A stretch of DNA of 64,000 nucleotides from Timema cristinae (GCA_039000515.1 JBCFYV010000024.1:41476533-41540532), one strand, 5' to 3'. Positions 51,030 through 59,828 are shown, numbered from the stretch's first letter. The notes: a model not told the origin generated them from the sequence alone. A program made the numbers and translations.

Positions 51030-51847
51030 CAGTGGCGGCTCGTGTATAGGCACTGCGGAACTGCAGCACCCCTATTTCCACTTGATATTATCGATAACAT
51101 TTAATATAATGAGTCCTTTTTTCTTTAATTATTTCTTATTTTGTTAGTACATATATATTCCTTATGCTTAGTGTCAGTACTTCAGTAGCCATCTCCCAGT
51201 TTATTTACAAAAACATCTTTGTAGGGAACTGTGCGCTTCACAGTGCCAGTGACGTGGTGTTTGACTGTTGTGCGTATGCGCACATAGGAGGGGGTGGAGA
51301 GGAAGGTGGGACATAAGGTAGAGAAAGCATTATTGCGCTCGCGGTGCCGGCTATGGCGTGATGGTGGAAGGAATTTTTTTTTATTCAGCGTGTGTTGTGC
51401 TTAAAAACCATGTACCATATTCTTGAATGTGATAAAGTGTAGAAGAGTGTAGAATTAGATTATTATTCTGCTTCTAGCTATTCTATTTGATTCATTTTTT
51501 TCGGTTATTTTATTTAACAGAAAGACTAAAGCGCTTGCAGTACTTTCAATGGAGAAAAATTTCTTCAATTGTCATCCAGAGTTAAAGGAGAAAATTACTG
51601 AACTTTTTAAACAAATTAAAACATTAAGAATGGATTTCATTTTTAAATGAATAGATCAAGCTTGAACTGTAACAATTTAAGTTAAAGTAAGGAAAACATG
51701 TTTGGTTTTTTTTGTTATAATTTTATCAAGTTACTTAATAAATTTTCTTTTTATACATGTTTTTTTCCCTTTTACATAATTTTAAAACAAAGGCTAAACA
51801 ATTTCTGGAGCAGCATTCCCACTAATTTTAGCTACGAGCTGCCACAG
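51030..51847 (+). mobile_element. hAT DNA transposon, 818 bp, non-autonomous
   Basis: The left end CAGTGGCGGCTCGTGTATAG and the inverted right end CTGTGGCAGCTCGTAGC match over 15 bp with a few differences; further in, CTGCAGCACC and GCTGCTCC also correspond. A perfect 8-bp duplication GTTGTCAA flanks the element, which is the hallmark of hAT transposition. The interior has a GC-rich 5' part (51215-51370) and, near 51528-51649, a C-terminal transposase remnant. Everything between was deleted, so it cannot move itself. Confidence 0.9.
51528..51649 (+). pseudogene. hAT transposase C-terminal remnant
   Basis: After TTTAACAGA the plus frame reads KTKALAVLSMEKNFFNCHPE then LKEKITELFKQIKTLRMDFI and FK before TGA. 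The LSMEK...F...K..RMDF pattern resembles the extreme C-terminus of the hAT dimerisation region. TTTAACAG just ahead could be the splice acceptor of the last coding exon. The catalytic core is absent. Confidence 0.6.
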
Positions 51848-51855
51848 GTTGTCAA
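51848..51855. repeat. hAT target-site duplication, right (GTTGTCAA)
   Basis: Identical to 51022-51029. Confidence 0.92.
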
Positions 51856-51955
51856 GCTATATTGCTATATGATAATATTACAGGCAACATACATTTTCAC
51901 TACCCAAATTTAAAGCTCTTGATGGAAACAATACGGAAACATAAACCGTCTAATA

Positions 51956-52225
51956 TATAGTGGAATTGTAGGGAACGCGAAAGAAGATCACTGTTTGGCA
52001 CTTTGAACATTTTTGTATTTATTTAAATAAATTAAATTGTTCTCCAATAAAAATATAGTTTAATTTTCTTCCCATGGTAATCTCAACTGTTCTTGAATAT
52101 TTATCAAGAGTGTGCTGGAATTTAATGACAATTTTCTATCGTCGTTTAAAAATTGGCATATCTTATGACGATATGCTCATGACAGATATTCAATTACGTT
52201 GTGTCACAACATTCATTTTCACGAA
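51956..52225. mobile_element. TTAA foldback MITE, left part only
   Basis: GGAATTGTAGGGAACGCGAA, TTTAATTTTCTTCCCATGG, TCTCAACTGTTCTTGAATAT, GAATTTAATGACAATTTTC, GCTCATGACAGATATTCAA. The right arm is missing and the terminal TTAAGG has decayed. Confidence 0.78.
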
Positions 52226-52269
52226 AAAAATAATCTTAATTCCTTCCTTATTTCAATCTAGTCTTAATA

Positions 52270-52345
52270 AACATAAAATCTTTTTGGAAACCTGGGAAAA
52301 TACAGGGAAATGTGTTGCAAATAGAATAGGGGCAACCATTGGATA
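52270..52345 (+). repeat. Dispersed repeat E fragment
   Basis: TTTTTGGAAACCTGGGAAAA, TACAGGGAAATGTG and GGGGCAACCATTGG, in the same order as in the copy at 61285. Confidence 0.5.
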
Positions 52346-52379
52346 TTCCTGAATTGTAAGACGCTGATCACTAGAAAAA

Positions 52380-52800
52380 AGGGTACTTTGCTCAAAATAT
52401 GCACCCACGTCCCATTATTATTTTGATGAGGCTATGGGAATGTTGAGCACGCCATCTCCGGTGCTGTAAAACGAGTGGTTGAAAAGCCAACCTCCCGGGT
52501 AAGAAACCCACTCGCATGCCAACCTTTGTGCCCCAAACTCTTGGTTTTTGGTCCGAAAAGCACGTTATTATCGTGTATCGCACTGTGCGGTAATCAGCGT
52601 ATAGCTGCCTAGCTACTGTTAAGTTGGTAACGTGCCGTGTTGCGGCGTGGGGTGTATATTTAGAACTTGGTTAATTACTCCCAACACCCTACTAGAAGCC
52701 ACCCTTCTAATTTATTTTTCCTCCCCTTTCCCGGCCTCCCCCTCAGTGCCTTCACCGCCTATCGCACTCCTCGTCGTGGCTGCTTCAAGAACTGCCTGAA
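52380..52800. other. Single-copy GC-balanced island
   Basis: GCACGCCATCTCCGGTGC, CAACCTCCCGGGTAAGAAAC and GTGCCGTGTTGCGGCGTGGG are the most GC-rich words. No convincing reading frame (a 63-codon minus frame at 52392-52583 is unrecognised). Confidence 0.35.
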
Positions 52801-52900
52801 GCCATCTAGATAGGTCTATAGACGTCTCAGGATCATCTAGTTTGTTTTGTCGGTGATGGGAGGTTGGGGTTCATATCGCATCTGGGTGTATTGAGCGTGT
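52801..52900 (+). mobile_element. Degenerate SINE-C, 5' part (interrupted)
   Basis: TTTGTCGGTGATGGGAGGTT, GGGGTTCATATCGCATCTGG, GTGTATTGAGCGTGT correspond to the second half of the head and the B-box region. A foldback element follows at a TTAA. Confidence 0.5.
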
Positions 52901-53288
52901 TTAAGGTGGGAATTTAGGTGACGCGAGAAAAAATATTTTTCGCAGTTCTTATAGTGAAACATTTTTTTTTTTGCGAGAATAAATGAAATAATGTTCTAAA
53001 GAAAACACGAGGGTTTAATTTGTGAGGTTTTGTGATATCAACAGTTGTTGAATATTTGTCATGATCATTGCGGCATTAGATGAGAAACTTTTTGAATGAA
53101 AAGAAAAAGTTCGTCATCAAATTCCAGGACATCCTTGACAGATATTAAACAACTATTGAGGTCAACATATGAAGAAAATTAAACTCTATAATTATACTGG
53201 AAGGTTATTCGATATTTTAACCAACAAAATATTTTGTTTTAAAAACTCCAAAAACACTTATCTCGCTTCCCCTAAACCCACACCTTAA
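52901..53288. mobile_element. TTAA foldback MITE, complete copy 5, inside a SINE-C
   Basis: TTAAGGTGGGAATTTAGG to AAACCCACACCTTAA. Its arms contain AAATGAAATAATGTTC and GAAAATTAAACTCTATAATT. Sequence on both sides reads as one SINE-C interrupted at a TTAA, which supports TTAA as the duplicated target. Confidence 0.88.
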
Positions 53289-53330
53289 TTTGCCACCATG
53301 CGTCCACGCATATGTGGTCATAACTTGATT
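53289..53330 (+). mobile_element. Degenerate SINE-C, 3' part (interrupted)
   Basis: TTGCCACCATGCGTCCACGC, ATATGTGGTCATAACTT is readable as the SINE-C body words TTTCCACTCTCCCTCCACGC and AAATGTGGGTACACTT. Confidence 0.45.
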
Positions 53331-53354
53331 TGCTTACGAATAAAGATTTGGAGC

Positions 53355-53480
53355 ACTTTTTAGGAAGTACAAACTTTTTGCTACGCTCAACATTAATAAC
53401 ATTTTACCATAGGTGAAAATATAAACCTTTAATAATTTTTTCTAGCTGTCAGATTTGTACATTCATAAAAAAAATTGGGG
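53355..53480 (+). repeat. Dispersed repeat D, plus copy
   Basis: TAGGAAGTACAAACTTTTTG, CTCAACATTAATAACATTTT, ACCATAGGTGAAAATATAAA, then TTTCTAGCTGTCAGATTTG. The central block is shortened. Confidence 0.6.
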
Positions 53481-53684
53481 TATTTATTTCCTGCTGTAAA
53501 TGCTACCTTTCTCATCCCTTTCCCAATAGTATAATTAAATGTGCATAGCTAATAAATACACTGTCAAATAAATCCGTGTTTAAAAGTGAAACTTTATTTA
53601 AGAGTTTTATAAATTTACTGACCATAAATTCGGCTGAAATATAAGTTTTAATAGCACTATCCCTTAAGTTCAAATTTCACAGAA

Positions 53685-53870
53685 AGGATTTATAAGAAAA
53701 TACAAACAAAAATTTTATAATCAACATTGATAACATTTGTTTATATTATGAGTTTTATTTTATAGGTATTAATAAGATTATCAAAAGTGAAAGTTGAAGA
53801 TAATATGACTTCAAGATTCATTGCATTCAATTTATAAATTTTCTAGCTGTCAGATAAGAAGGGCCCTTCA
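53685..53870 (+). repeat. Dispersed repeat D, plus copy, adjacent
   Basis: AAAATACAAACAAAAATTTT, AACATTGATAACATTTG, TTTTATAGGTATTAATAAGA, TTATCAAAAGTGAAAGTTG, AGATAATATGACTT, TTTCTAGCTGTCAGATAAGA. Two copies stand within 350 bp of each other in the same orientation. Confidence 0.62.
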
Positions 53871-54051
53871 AATTAAAATTAAGACTTTAAATAGTTTTAA
53901 GTATCGTTTTAGGATAGTTAGATGAAGCTAAGTGGAATTTCACACCTTCTTTCCCTGGGTCCATCTCGCATTTAAAATGTTCAAACACTTATCGACAAAA
54001 ATAGCTATTCCAAAGTTCCTCTATCCAGTATATTTTTGATGGCGATAGTAC

Positions 54052-54130
54052 TATTTTTTTTTATCACCGCGTCTTACTACGCGTAGGGGTTGTACGCCTA
54101 TATACTAATTATACACACTGCCTTAATATA
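54052..54130 (-). mobile_element. SINE tail, minus strand
   Basis: TTATCACCGCGTCTTACTAC, GCGTAGGGGTTGTACGCCTA, TATACTAATTATACACACTG. It is not followed by a SINE body; a tRNA-like sequence begins 33 bp later. Confidence 0.7.
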
Positions 54131-54162
54131 TGAGTGAAGAATGACCCTGGGCATGGGACGAT

Positions 54163-54235
54163 ACCTGGATAGCTAAGTGGTTAGAGCATTGACGTACTAA
54201 GCCAAAGACCCTGAGCTCGATTCCCATGTCCAGGT
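54163..54235 (+). tRNA. tRNA-like sequence (pseudo-tRNA or SINE head)
   Basis: 73 nt. ACCTGGA at the start pairs perfectly with TCCAGGT at the end (7 bp acceptor stem). TAGCTAAGTGGTTAGAGC fits a D arm and A box, TTGAC/GCCAA flank a 7-nt loop GTACTAA, and GCTCGATTC fits a T loop and B box. One base too many and mismatches in the T and anticodon stems speak against function. It may be the intact head of the family whose B-box region starts repeat F at 23.6 and 35.2 kb. Confidence 0.5.
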
Positions 54236-54269
54236 GTCATTTTTCAATTTTCAGAAGCTCAAAATTGTT

Positions 54270-54580
54270 TTAAAGAATATTATTAGGTTGTCTGTCTTAC
54301 GACAGGTCCATTCCTTTTGTCAGTGAATTAGACCGCCAATGCACCCTGTCCTCCGCCTCCTCCTTCAGCTCAGGGAGATTTCTTCTTTCCTTCGTGTAAT
54401 CTAGTATTTTAATCCTTCCTCAAACTTTCCTTCTATGAGGTCGTGCAGAAGACGGTTCCTTGGCAGGATGTGTCCGATGCTATTTGTTTTGCGCCAAAGA
54501 ATCGCAACCAAAATGGTTCTCTTCTCACCCACTCTACTTAGAGAACTTTATTTGTCACCCTGTCTGTCCACCTAATTTCT
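54270..54580 (-). mobile_element. LINE 3' end with reverse-transcriptase C-terminus, copy 2
   Basis: On the minus strand: ILWRKTNSIGHILPRNRLLH then DLIEGKFEEGL, a stop or frameshift, then PELKEEAEDRVHWRSNSLTK and GMDLS before TAA (complement of 54297-54299), followed by GACAGACAACC and TAATAATA. It shares SLTKGMDLS and the 3' end with copy 1, so both belong to one family. It is frameshifted and 5' truncated. KEEA..R..WR..SLTKG fits the terminal part of endonuclease/RT LINE polyproteins. Confidence 0.8.
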
Positions 54581-54582
54581 CA

Positions 54583-54767
54583 AGGGATTAGGAAGGTTTA
54601 ATTTGGAGGAAAAGTACCCGCATTTGCATGGTCGAAGGGTGGAAAACCATTTAGGGAAAACCACCCTCAGTGCACCCAGCCAAAATCAAACCCCGATCTC
54701 CCAATCTTTGGCAGTCTAATCTAACATGAAATAATCGCGTTAGACCACGCGGTTACCGAAGCGGGTA
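54583..54767 (-). mobile_element. SINE-C copy, minus strand, tail missing
   Basis: TCAAGGGATTAGGAAGGTTT, CCCGCATTTGCATGGTCG, AACCATTTAGGGAAAACC, AAACCCCGATCTCCC, inverted head CCACGCGGTTACCGAAGCGG. It directly abuts the LINE fragment. Confidence 0.82.
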
Positions 54768-55288
54768 ATAGTGATAATTATAAAACTGCTTTGTCTTCCT
54801 TCGATCCAGCGTTTCTTGTCGGACTACCCCTTAGAGAAGGGTTGCTCCGCATAAAGATTCAGTAGAAGACAGCCTCAAGAAGCGAACATTAATATGTAAC
54901 CTTAAAATATACATATATACTCTCGGGAACGGATTATCTTACCACTAATGTACTTCATTTTTTAAGAAGGCAAAAAAGTAATTTATATATTCTTTATCCA
55001 CAACACACTGTGAAATTGGAGACTGGTTGGAATTTCTCTAGAATGTAATTATGGGATGCAGTGTTACATAGTTCCAAGTTCTTATTTTGTAAATAATCTT
55101 AAAGGTATTTCCCATCTTCCAAGATGAAGTGCTTTTCGTTATAATTAACTTTTGTTATATAATATTTACCTTAAGAGGAACATCACGTTCACTCGAACAA
55201 AACACATTTTCTCGCGTTTAAAATTAAAAGAGACGATTCTCGTCTTGGAAGTTATTTTTTTAAATATTTCCCTTCTCTATATTTAGAA
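54768..55288. other. No gene seen
   Basis: Single-copy AT-rich DNA. Confidence 0.4.
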
Positions 55289-55540
55289 CAGTGGTTTTCA
55301 ACTTGGGGTATGTAGAAAAATATATATTTATATTGTGAAAAACATTAATCAGGGTCAAAATTAAGGTTAACCACAATAAACCCGGATATAAGAAAATGCG
55401 GGTGAAGAGCGCCAGTTTTATTTTAGATGTAGATTATAGAATATCTTGCATTATGCATCAACAACTTTAGAAGGTGAAAAGTTGAAGATTAATTATATCT
55501 GGGGTTACGTTAATTAAAAAACAAAAGTTGAATACCACTG
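55289..55540. mobile_element. hAT-like MITE, 252 bp
   Basis: The left end CAGTGGTTTTCAACTTGGGG and the inverted right end CAGTGGTATTCAACTT agree at 15 of 16 positions. CAGTGGTTNTCAAC is a classic hAT terminus. The flanks (ATTTAGAA and GCTCATTC) do not match, so the 8-bp duplication is lost or the ends were rearranged. No coding capacity. Confidence 0.7.
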
Positions 55541-55661
55541 GCTCATTCCAAACTTTTTAGAAAAACAAACTTTCGCGACACACCTATCTTCAATGGTATA
55601 TAGGTGGTCGGAAAGATTGGAGCGGTTAAGATCTAATTTTTAACTAAATCATTTCTTACTA

Positions 55662-55667
<6 letters not shown>

Positions 55668-55731
<64 letters not shown>
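55668..55731. repeat. (TA)n microsatellite
   Basis: About 32 TA units immediately upstream of element G copy 2. The other copy is also flanked by TATATATATA. Confidence 0.97.
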
Positions 55732-55734
<3 letters not shown>

Positions 55735-56202
55735 CTAGATAGCTGTTGCCCGCGGCTTTGCTCGCGTGGAAGTTGATTATATACAAATACGAAAATATAC
55801 ATATGTATTTACAGATTAATTTAAAATATTACGTTACGTTAATGACCATAACTTGACCTCAGATCAAAAATAATGCAAGTCCGATACAAACTTTCACCCC
55901 CTTTTTCATCCCTTATTAAATAAAATTTCCAAAATTCCTGAAACACGTATTTATTTGTTTTACGTCAATAACCGAAATACAAAATTTTGTGTATGTAACT
56001 TTCAAAATGACGGACTTTCATACATATTATCATACATATTATCATCCCCTATTTTGACCCCTTTGGGGTGGAATTTTCTAAAATCCTTTCTTAGTGGGTG
56101 CCTACATAACAAAATGAATATACAGTCTGAGTTTCATGCTTGTAGCCTTGATAGTTTGCGCTCGGCGATGATGAATCAGTCAGTCAATCGGTCGGTCGAT
56201 GT

Positions 56203-56205
<3 letters not shown>
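55735..56205 (+). mobile_element. Element G, copy 2 (plus), apparently longer
   Basis: Starts ACTAGATAGCTGTTGCCCGC, GGCTTTGCTCGCGTGGAAG and TTGATTATATACAAATACG, and runs to CGATGATGAATCAGTCAGTC, AATCGGTCGGTCGATG followed by a (TA)n tract. The CAGTCAGT-type run before a TATATA end is common in short invertebrate retroelement remnants. The first 250 bp match the inverse of 44660-44922. A 158-codon frame across it and the following block is not a recognisable protein. Confidence 0.6.

Positions 56206-56240
<35 letters not shown>
56206..56240. repeat. (TA)n microsatellite
   Basis: About 17 TA units at the end of element G. Confidence 0.95.
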
Positions 56241-56243
<3 letters not shown>

Positions 56244-57389
56244 AGGTGCCCTACAAGCACTTCCTGTATATTTACATACTTTCCAAATCCTGGAAATTGT
56301 GTATCTACCCCTGCCCACTCCCAACCTTTTGCCGATGGGTTCGGGAACCTATTCCCAGCCCATTAGCTAACCTAAGACAAGGGCTTAGCCCAAACACTGG
56401 GGGTAAGGGGGGACTGGTCCCCAATGGGTAAGGGAATCTACCTCAAATATACTATACAGCGTGTACTGGGGGGTCATGGCTCACGCTAGTCAGCCTATGC
56501 GGTGGAAAACACTTTTGTCGACTCGCTTATTACTGAAGCCTGATCAATGATCACTAATGAGAACACACCGACATAGCAATGGAAGATAGTACAGCCTTCT
56601 GCAAACCCCGTTAGGGTATTCGTCATCACGCCACAACGTAGGTGTGAGAATGGGAGGGAGGGTGATCAAGGTGGATATTTTACGACCACACCACTGACAT
56701 TCAGCGAAACTAAGAAATACACTCCAACTGCAAATGCACCGGTATTTATCTAAACAAGACGTTAATTCCGAATGCCACCACTCAAGAGGCAAACACCCAA
56801 CTTCAATATTCTGACCTACCTTATGAATAAAATGTTTAACCTGGTGTAGCTAACTACCATTATATATATTTCGACAAAAACGTTAGTTCCCTCTTGTCTG
56901 TTTGGGTCATACACTTCTTGCTACTTGCGAACTGAGAATTTGTTAAAACACCCTAGCCGAAGATGTATATTGTTCCCAAGACAATGCATTATGCCGGGAA
57001 GTGCACCAACCATCAATTATGTTCAGACAAAAGCGCTAGTCTCCTATTTTCTGGTTGGCGAATTAAAAGAAAAAAAACTTTGACCCAATTTTCTACATAC
57101 TGGTAGAAAATAATATATGTATTTGTGAGGAGAAATTTTGAGGACATAGCCCAAATCTTCTCGAATAGGTCAGTGACCCTACCTCCAATCCACTAGCCAG
57201 ACTGGATGGATGGGTTCTTGAACACGGATGTGAATATAACGTCAGTTTTGTCGATACATAACGTCAGATTGGTAAATAACCACATCCGGGTCCAATGACT
57301 TGTAATTAGGTCATCGCTTCCGGGTTCTATTTTTATAAGACCTACTTTTACATCCTTGAATACCTGAATGTACAACACTTGAATTGAAA
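56241..57389. other. GC-richer block of unknown nature
   Basis: Compositionally distinct, most strongly at 56241-56830 (GGGTTCGGGAACCTATTCCC, GGCTTAGCCCAAACACTGGG, GGTCATGGCTCACGCTAGTC). Short frames are open on both strands (minus 56544-56792 and 57193-57405), with no domain I recognise. It could be part of an unrecognised retroelement or a host-derived segment. It directly follows element G. Confidence 0.3.
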
Positions 57390-57742
57390 ACGCACCCTTT
57401 TTCACAATTCTGTTCCCCTTTTGGTCAATATGTACCCTTTTTTTTTTCTAACTCTGTACCCCTTTTTTGTGAATACGTATCGTTTTTGCCATAATAGCTA
57501 GCTACCTCTTTTTAATTTAACACGTACCCCTTTTACTTAGCTACGTACCCTCAAACCCTTCTGCTCGATACTTACTCCATTTTCTATTTTCTGTACCCCT
57601 TTTTAATTGTACACGCACCCTTTTTGTTAAATTCTGTTATCCTTTTTTGTCCATACGCACCCCTTTTTTTCTCTCAACTACATCCCTTTTTATTAATATG
57701 TACTTCTTTAGCTTAAATATTTACCCGTTGTATCGATACATA
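57390..57742. repeat. Degenerate ~21-bp tandem array (TACGTACCCCTTTTT)
   Basis: About 16 successive units of 19-29 bp, each ending in a TACGTACCCC-like word followed by a T5-T9 run. Clear examples: CTAACTCTGTACCCC at 57450, AACACGTACCCC at 57520 and TTCTGTACCCC at 57588. The words between are poorly conserved, so the array is visible by eye but would be missed at strict identity. Confidence 0.75.
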
Positions 57743-57757
57743 GCCCTTTTCTCATAA

Positions 57758-57953
57758 TGCTAATGTATTAGGGATGAGGAAGGGGTTGAATTAAGACGAA
57801 GTGTACCCGCATTTTAATGAAGAGAGAGCGTAGAAACCAATAGTAAAAACCAACCTCACTACTCCATCCGTGATTCGAACCCTGATCTTCCCGTCATCGG
57901 CGTTATAGTCTAATTCGAGAGTGACACCTTAAACCATGCAGTTGCCAAAAGGG
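57758..57953 (-). mobile_element. SINE-C copy, minus strand, tail missing
   Basis: TTAGGGATGAGGAAGGGGTT, GTACCCGCATTTTAATGAAG, GATTCGAACCCTGATC, TCCCGTCATCGGCG and inverted head TAAACCATGCAGTTGCC. Confidence 0.82.
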
Positions 57954-58164
57954 TAAAAAAAAAATCCTTTGAAATTATAAAAAAAGTTTGAATTTGCTCA
58001 CTTATAATTATTTAACTGATACAATTCCAGGAATCTGTCTTTTTTTTTAACATTTTCTAAGTATAATTATATATCTCTTATTTACCAGCCCTAATTACCG
58101 GTATCCAAGTGTTAAACACTTATACACAGGAATTTAACTTTATGGTTAACACAATATTTACTAA

Positions 58165-58549
58165 TCTTATATATAAAATTATCGTGTCACAATGTTCGTT
58201 CCCGTACTCCTCCGAAACGGCTTGACCGATTCTCATGAAATTTTGTGAGCATATTGAGTAGGTCTGAGAATCGGCCAACATCTATTTTTCATACCCCTTA
58301 GTGATAAGGGTTGTCCACCCTTAACATTTTTCTTTAATTTTTAGACATTTTTTTAATTTCTTTATTTTTTTTATTATGTCGCATTAAAAAATACATACAA
58401 CCCTAAATTTTTACCCTTTTATCACCAACCCCTATTTTTTAATAGCCATTTTAGTAATTTAATCATTTTTCATCCCCGGTCGATAACTGATCAATCGTCA
58501 TTTAATTAGTTATCCCCGCCAGTTGTCTACAGGTACAGGGTCAGCTAGT
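58165..58549 (+). mobile_element. Helitron-like non-autonomous element
   Basis: Starts TCTTATATATAAAATTATCG, TGTCACAATGTTCGTTCCCG, TACTCCTCCGAAACGGCTTG, ACCGATTCTCATGAAATTTT and ends GTACAGGGTCAGCTAGT. The 5' TC, the 3' CTAGT (fits CTRRT) and insertion between A and T follow the Helitron rule. The CTCCTCCGAAACGGCTTGACC word is widespread at the start of such elements in invertebrates. The 3' hairpin is weak and there is no Rep/helicase. Confidence 0.6.
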
Positions 58550-59393
58550 TTACAATAAAAAAATACACAAGCTGTTAAAAATTTGTCCAAACATTCGAAT
58601 CTCGAAGAAAATTAATGATGAACTCTTAATTCTTAACATGTGAAAACTATATTGCAAACCCCGTTAAAATAAATTTCAATAACTTTTACTATTATTTTCT
58701 CTATCAATCTATCAATCATTCACATACATTCTTAGTATGAAATATTATTTAGACATAAGTATCCTACAGATACATATTTTATTCTAAAAAAAAAATTATT
58801 TAAAACTTAATATTGTGAAAAAGTGTTTTATTAAAGCTATAATTAAAAACTCATTATGAGACATTACAAATTGCCGTTTAACAAAGTTAGACACACACAT
58901 ACAAAAAATATATATATATAATTTAGGAAGTCATTAGAGCAGTACAGTGAAAAACACGTCATAATATTCAAGATAGGAAGAAAAAGAAAAATATGTAAAT
59001 GCTAATTAAAGATACTCCCCTTCTCTTAGTCAGAAAGGCTTTCATCACGAAAGTCACGCTATTCAAAACTTAAAAACCCCGAAATGTTTTCTAACTTTCA
59101 GGGAGCACGAAACCATGGACAGGTGCGCGAAAATGTAAAAGTTTGGCTTAATGGAGTGGAATATTGAAATAAAACTTTAATAGACTGAATCAAATTGAGC
59201 GTAATGGCATTTAGACATACTCATAATAAAACATTACAAAGTTTTTGAAAATATTATTATTATTATTATTGAATTAAATTTTCATAAAGTTTTGTAATTT
59301 AGGTCCGTACATCATTTAGCAGCGTAAACGACTGGCACCCCTGCCTCTCATTCGGTAGTTCACGGCGTGAGAGTTGAGCATATTTTAGGTAGT
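58550..59393. other. AT-rich stretch, nothing recognised
   Basis: No supported gene or classified repeat. Confidence 0.4.
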
Positions 59394-59648
59394 TTTTCCC
59401 CTAGAACCGTGTCTTACTACCCGTTCGGGCTATACTCCTATGTACTATATCACGCTAATGATTTTATGGATAAGTAAGATTGTATCTATAGGACATGTAG
59501 CTGAATTTGCATGAAGGGAGAGTGGATAATTTTTTTTTTTTAAACAGCCTCAGTACACCCGACCTAGATTCGAACCTCGATCTCCCGTCATTGGCACTCT
59601 AGTCTACTGTGAAAGTAGCGTTTTAAACCATGCGGCCAGCGAAGCATC
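59394..59648 (-). mobile_element. SINE-C copy, full length, minus strand
   Basis: CTAGAACCGTGTCTTACTAC, CCGTTCGGGCTATACTCCTA, CGCTAATGATTTTATGG, GATTCGAACCTCGATCTCCC and inverted head AACCATGCGGCCAGCGAAGC. Confidence 0.85.
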
Positions 59649-59817
59649 TTGGTTTTAGTTTACGAAAGGGATTTTTCTTTAATCTTTTGTGGAGGCGAAT
59701 TCTGATGCATTTCCTTTTAAGGGAACATACATAAACCACGTAACGCTTTTTTATTAATTATTTTGACGCTTCCCTCCTTCCTCCTCTATAATTCAATTTA
59801 GACATTAGAGCTCCCTC

Positions 59818-59828
59818 TTCCCCTTATC
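59818..59828. repeat. Target-site duplication, left (TTCCCCTTATC)
   Basis: Identical to 60074-60084. Confidence 0.88.

Noticed and set aside
55955..56431. 158-codon plus-strand frame
   Set aside because: It crosses a retroelement remnant and a (TA)n tract that gives poly Ile-Tyr. No domain recognised.
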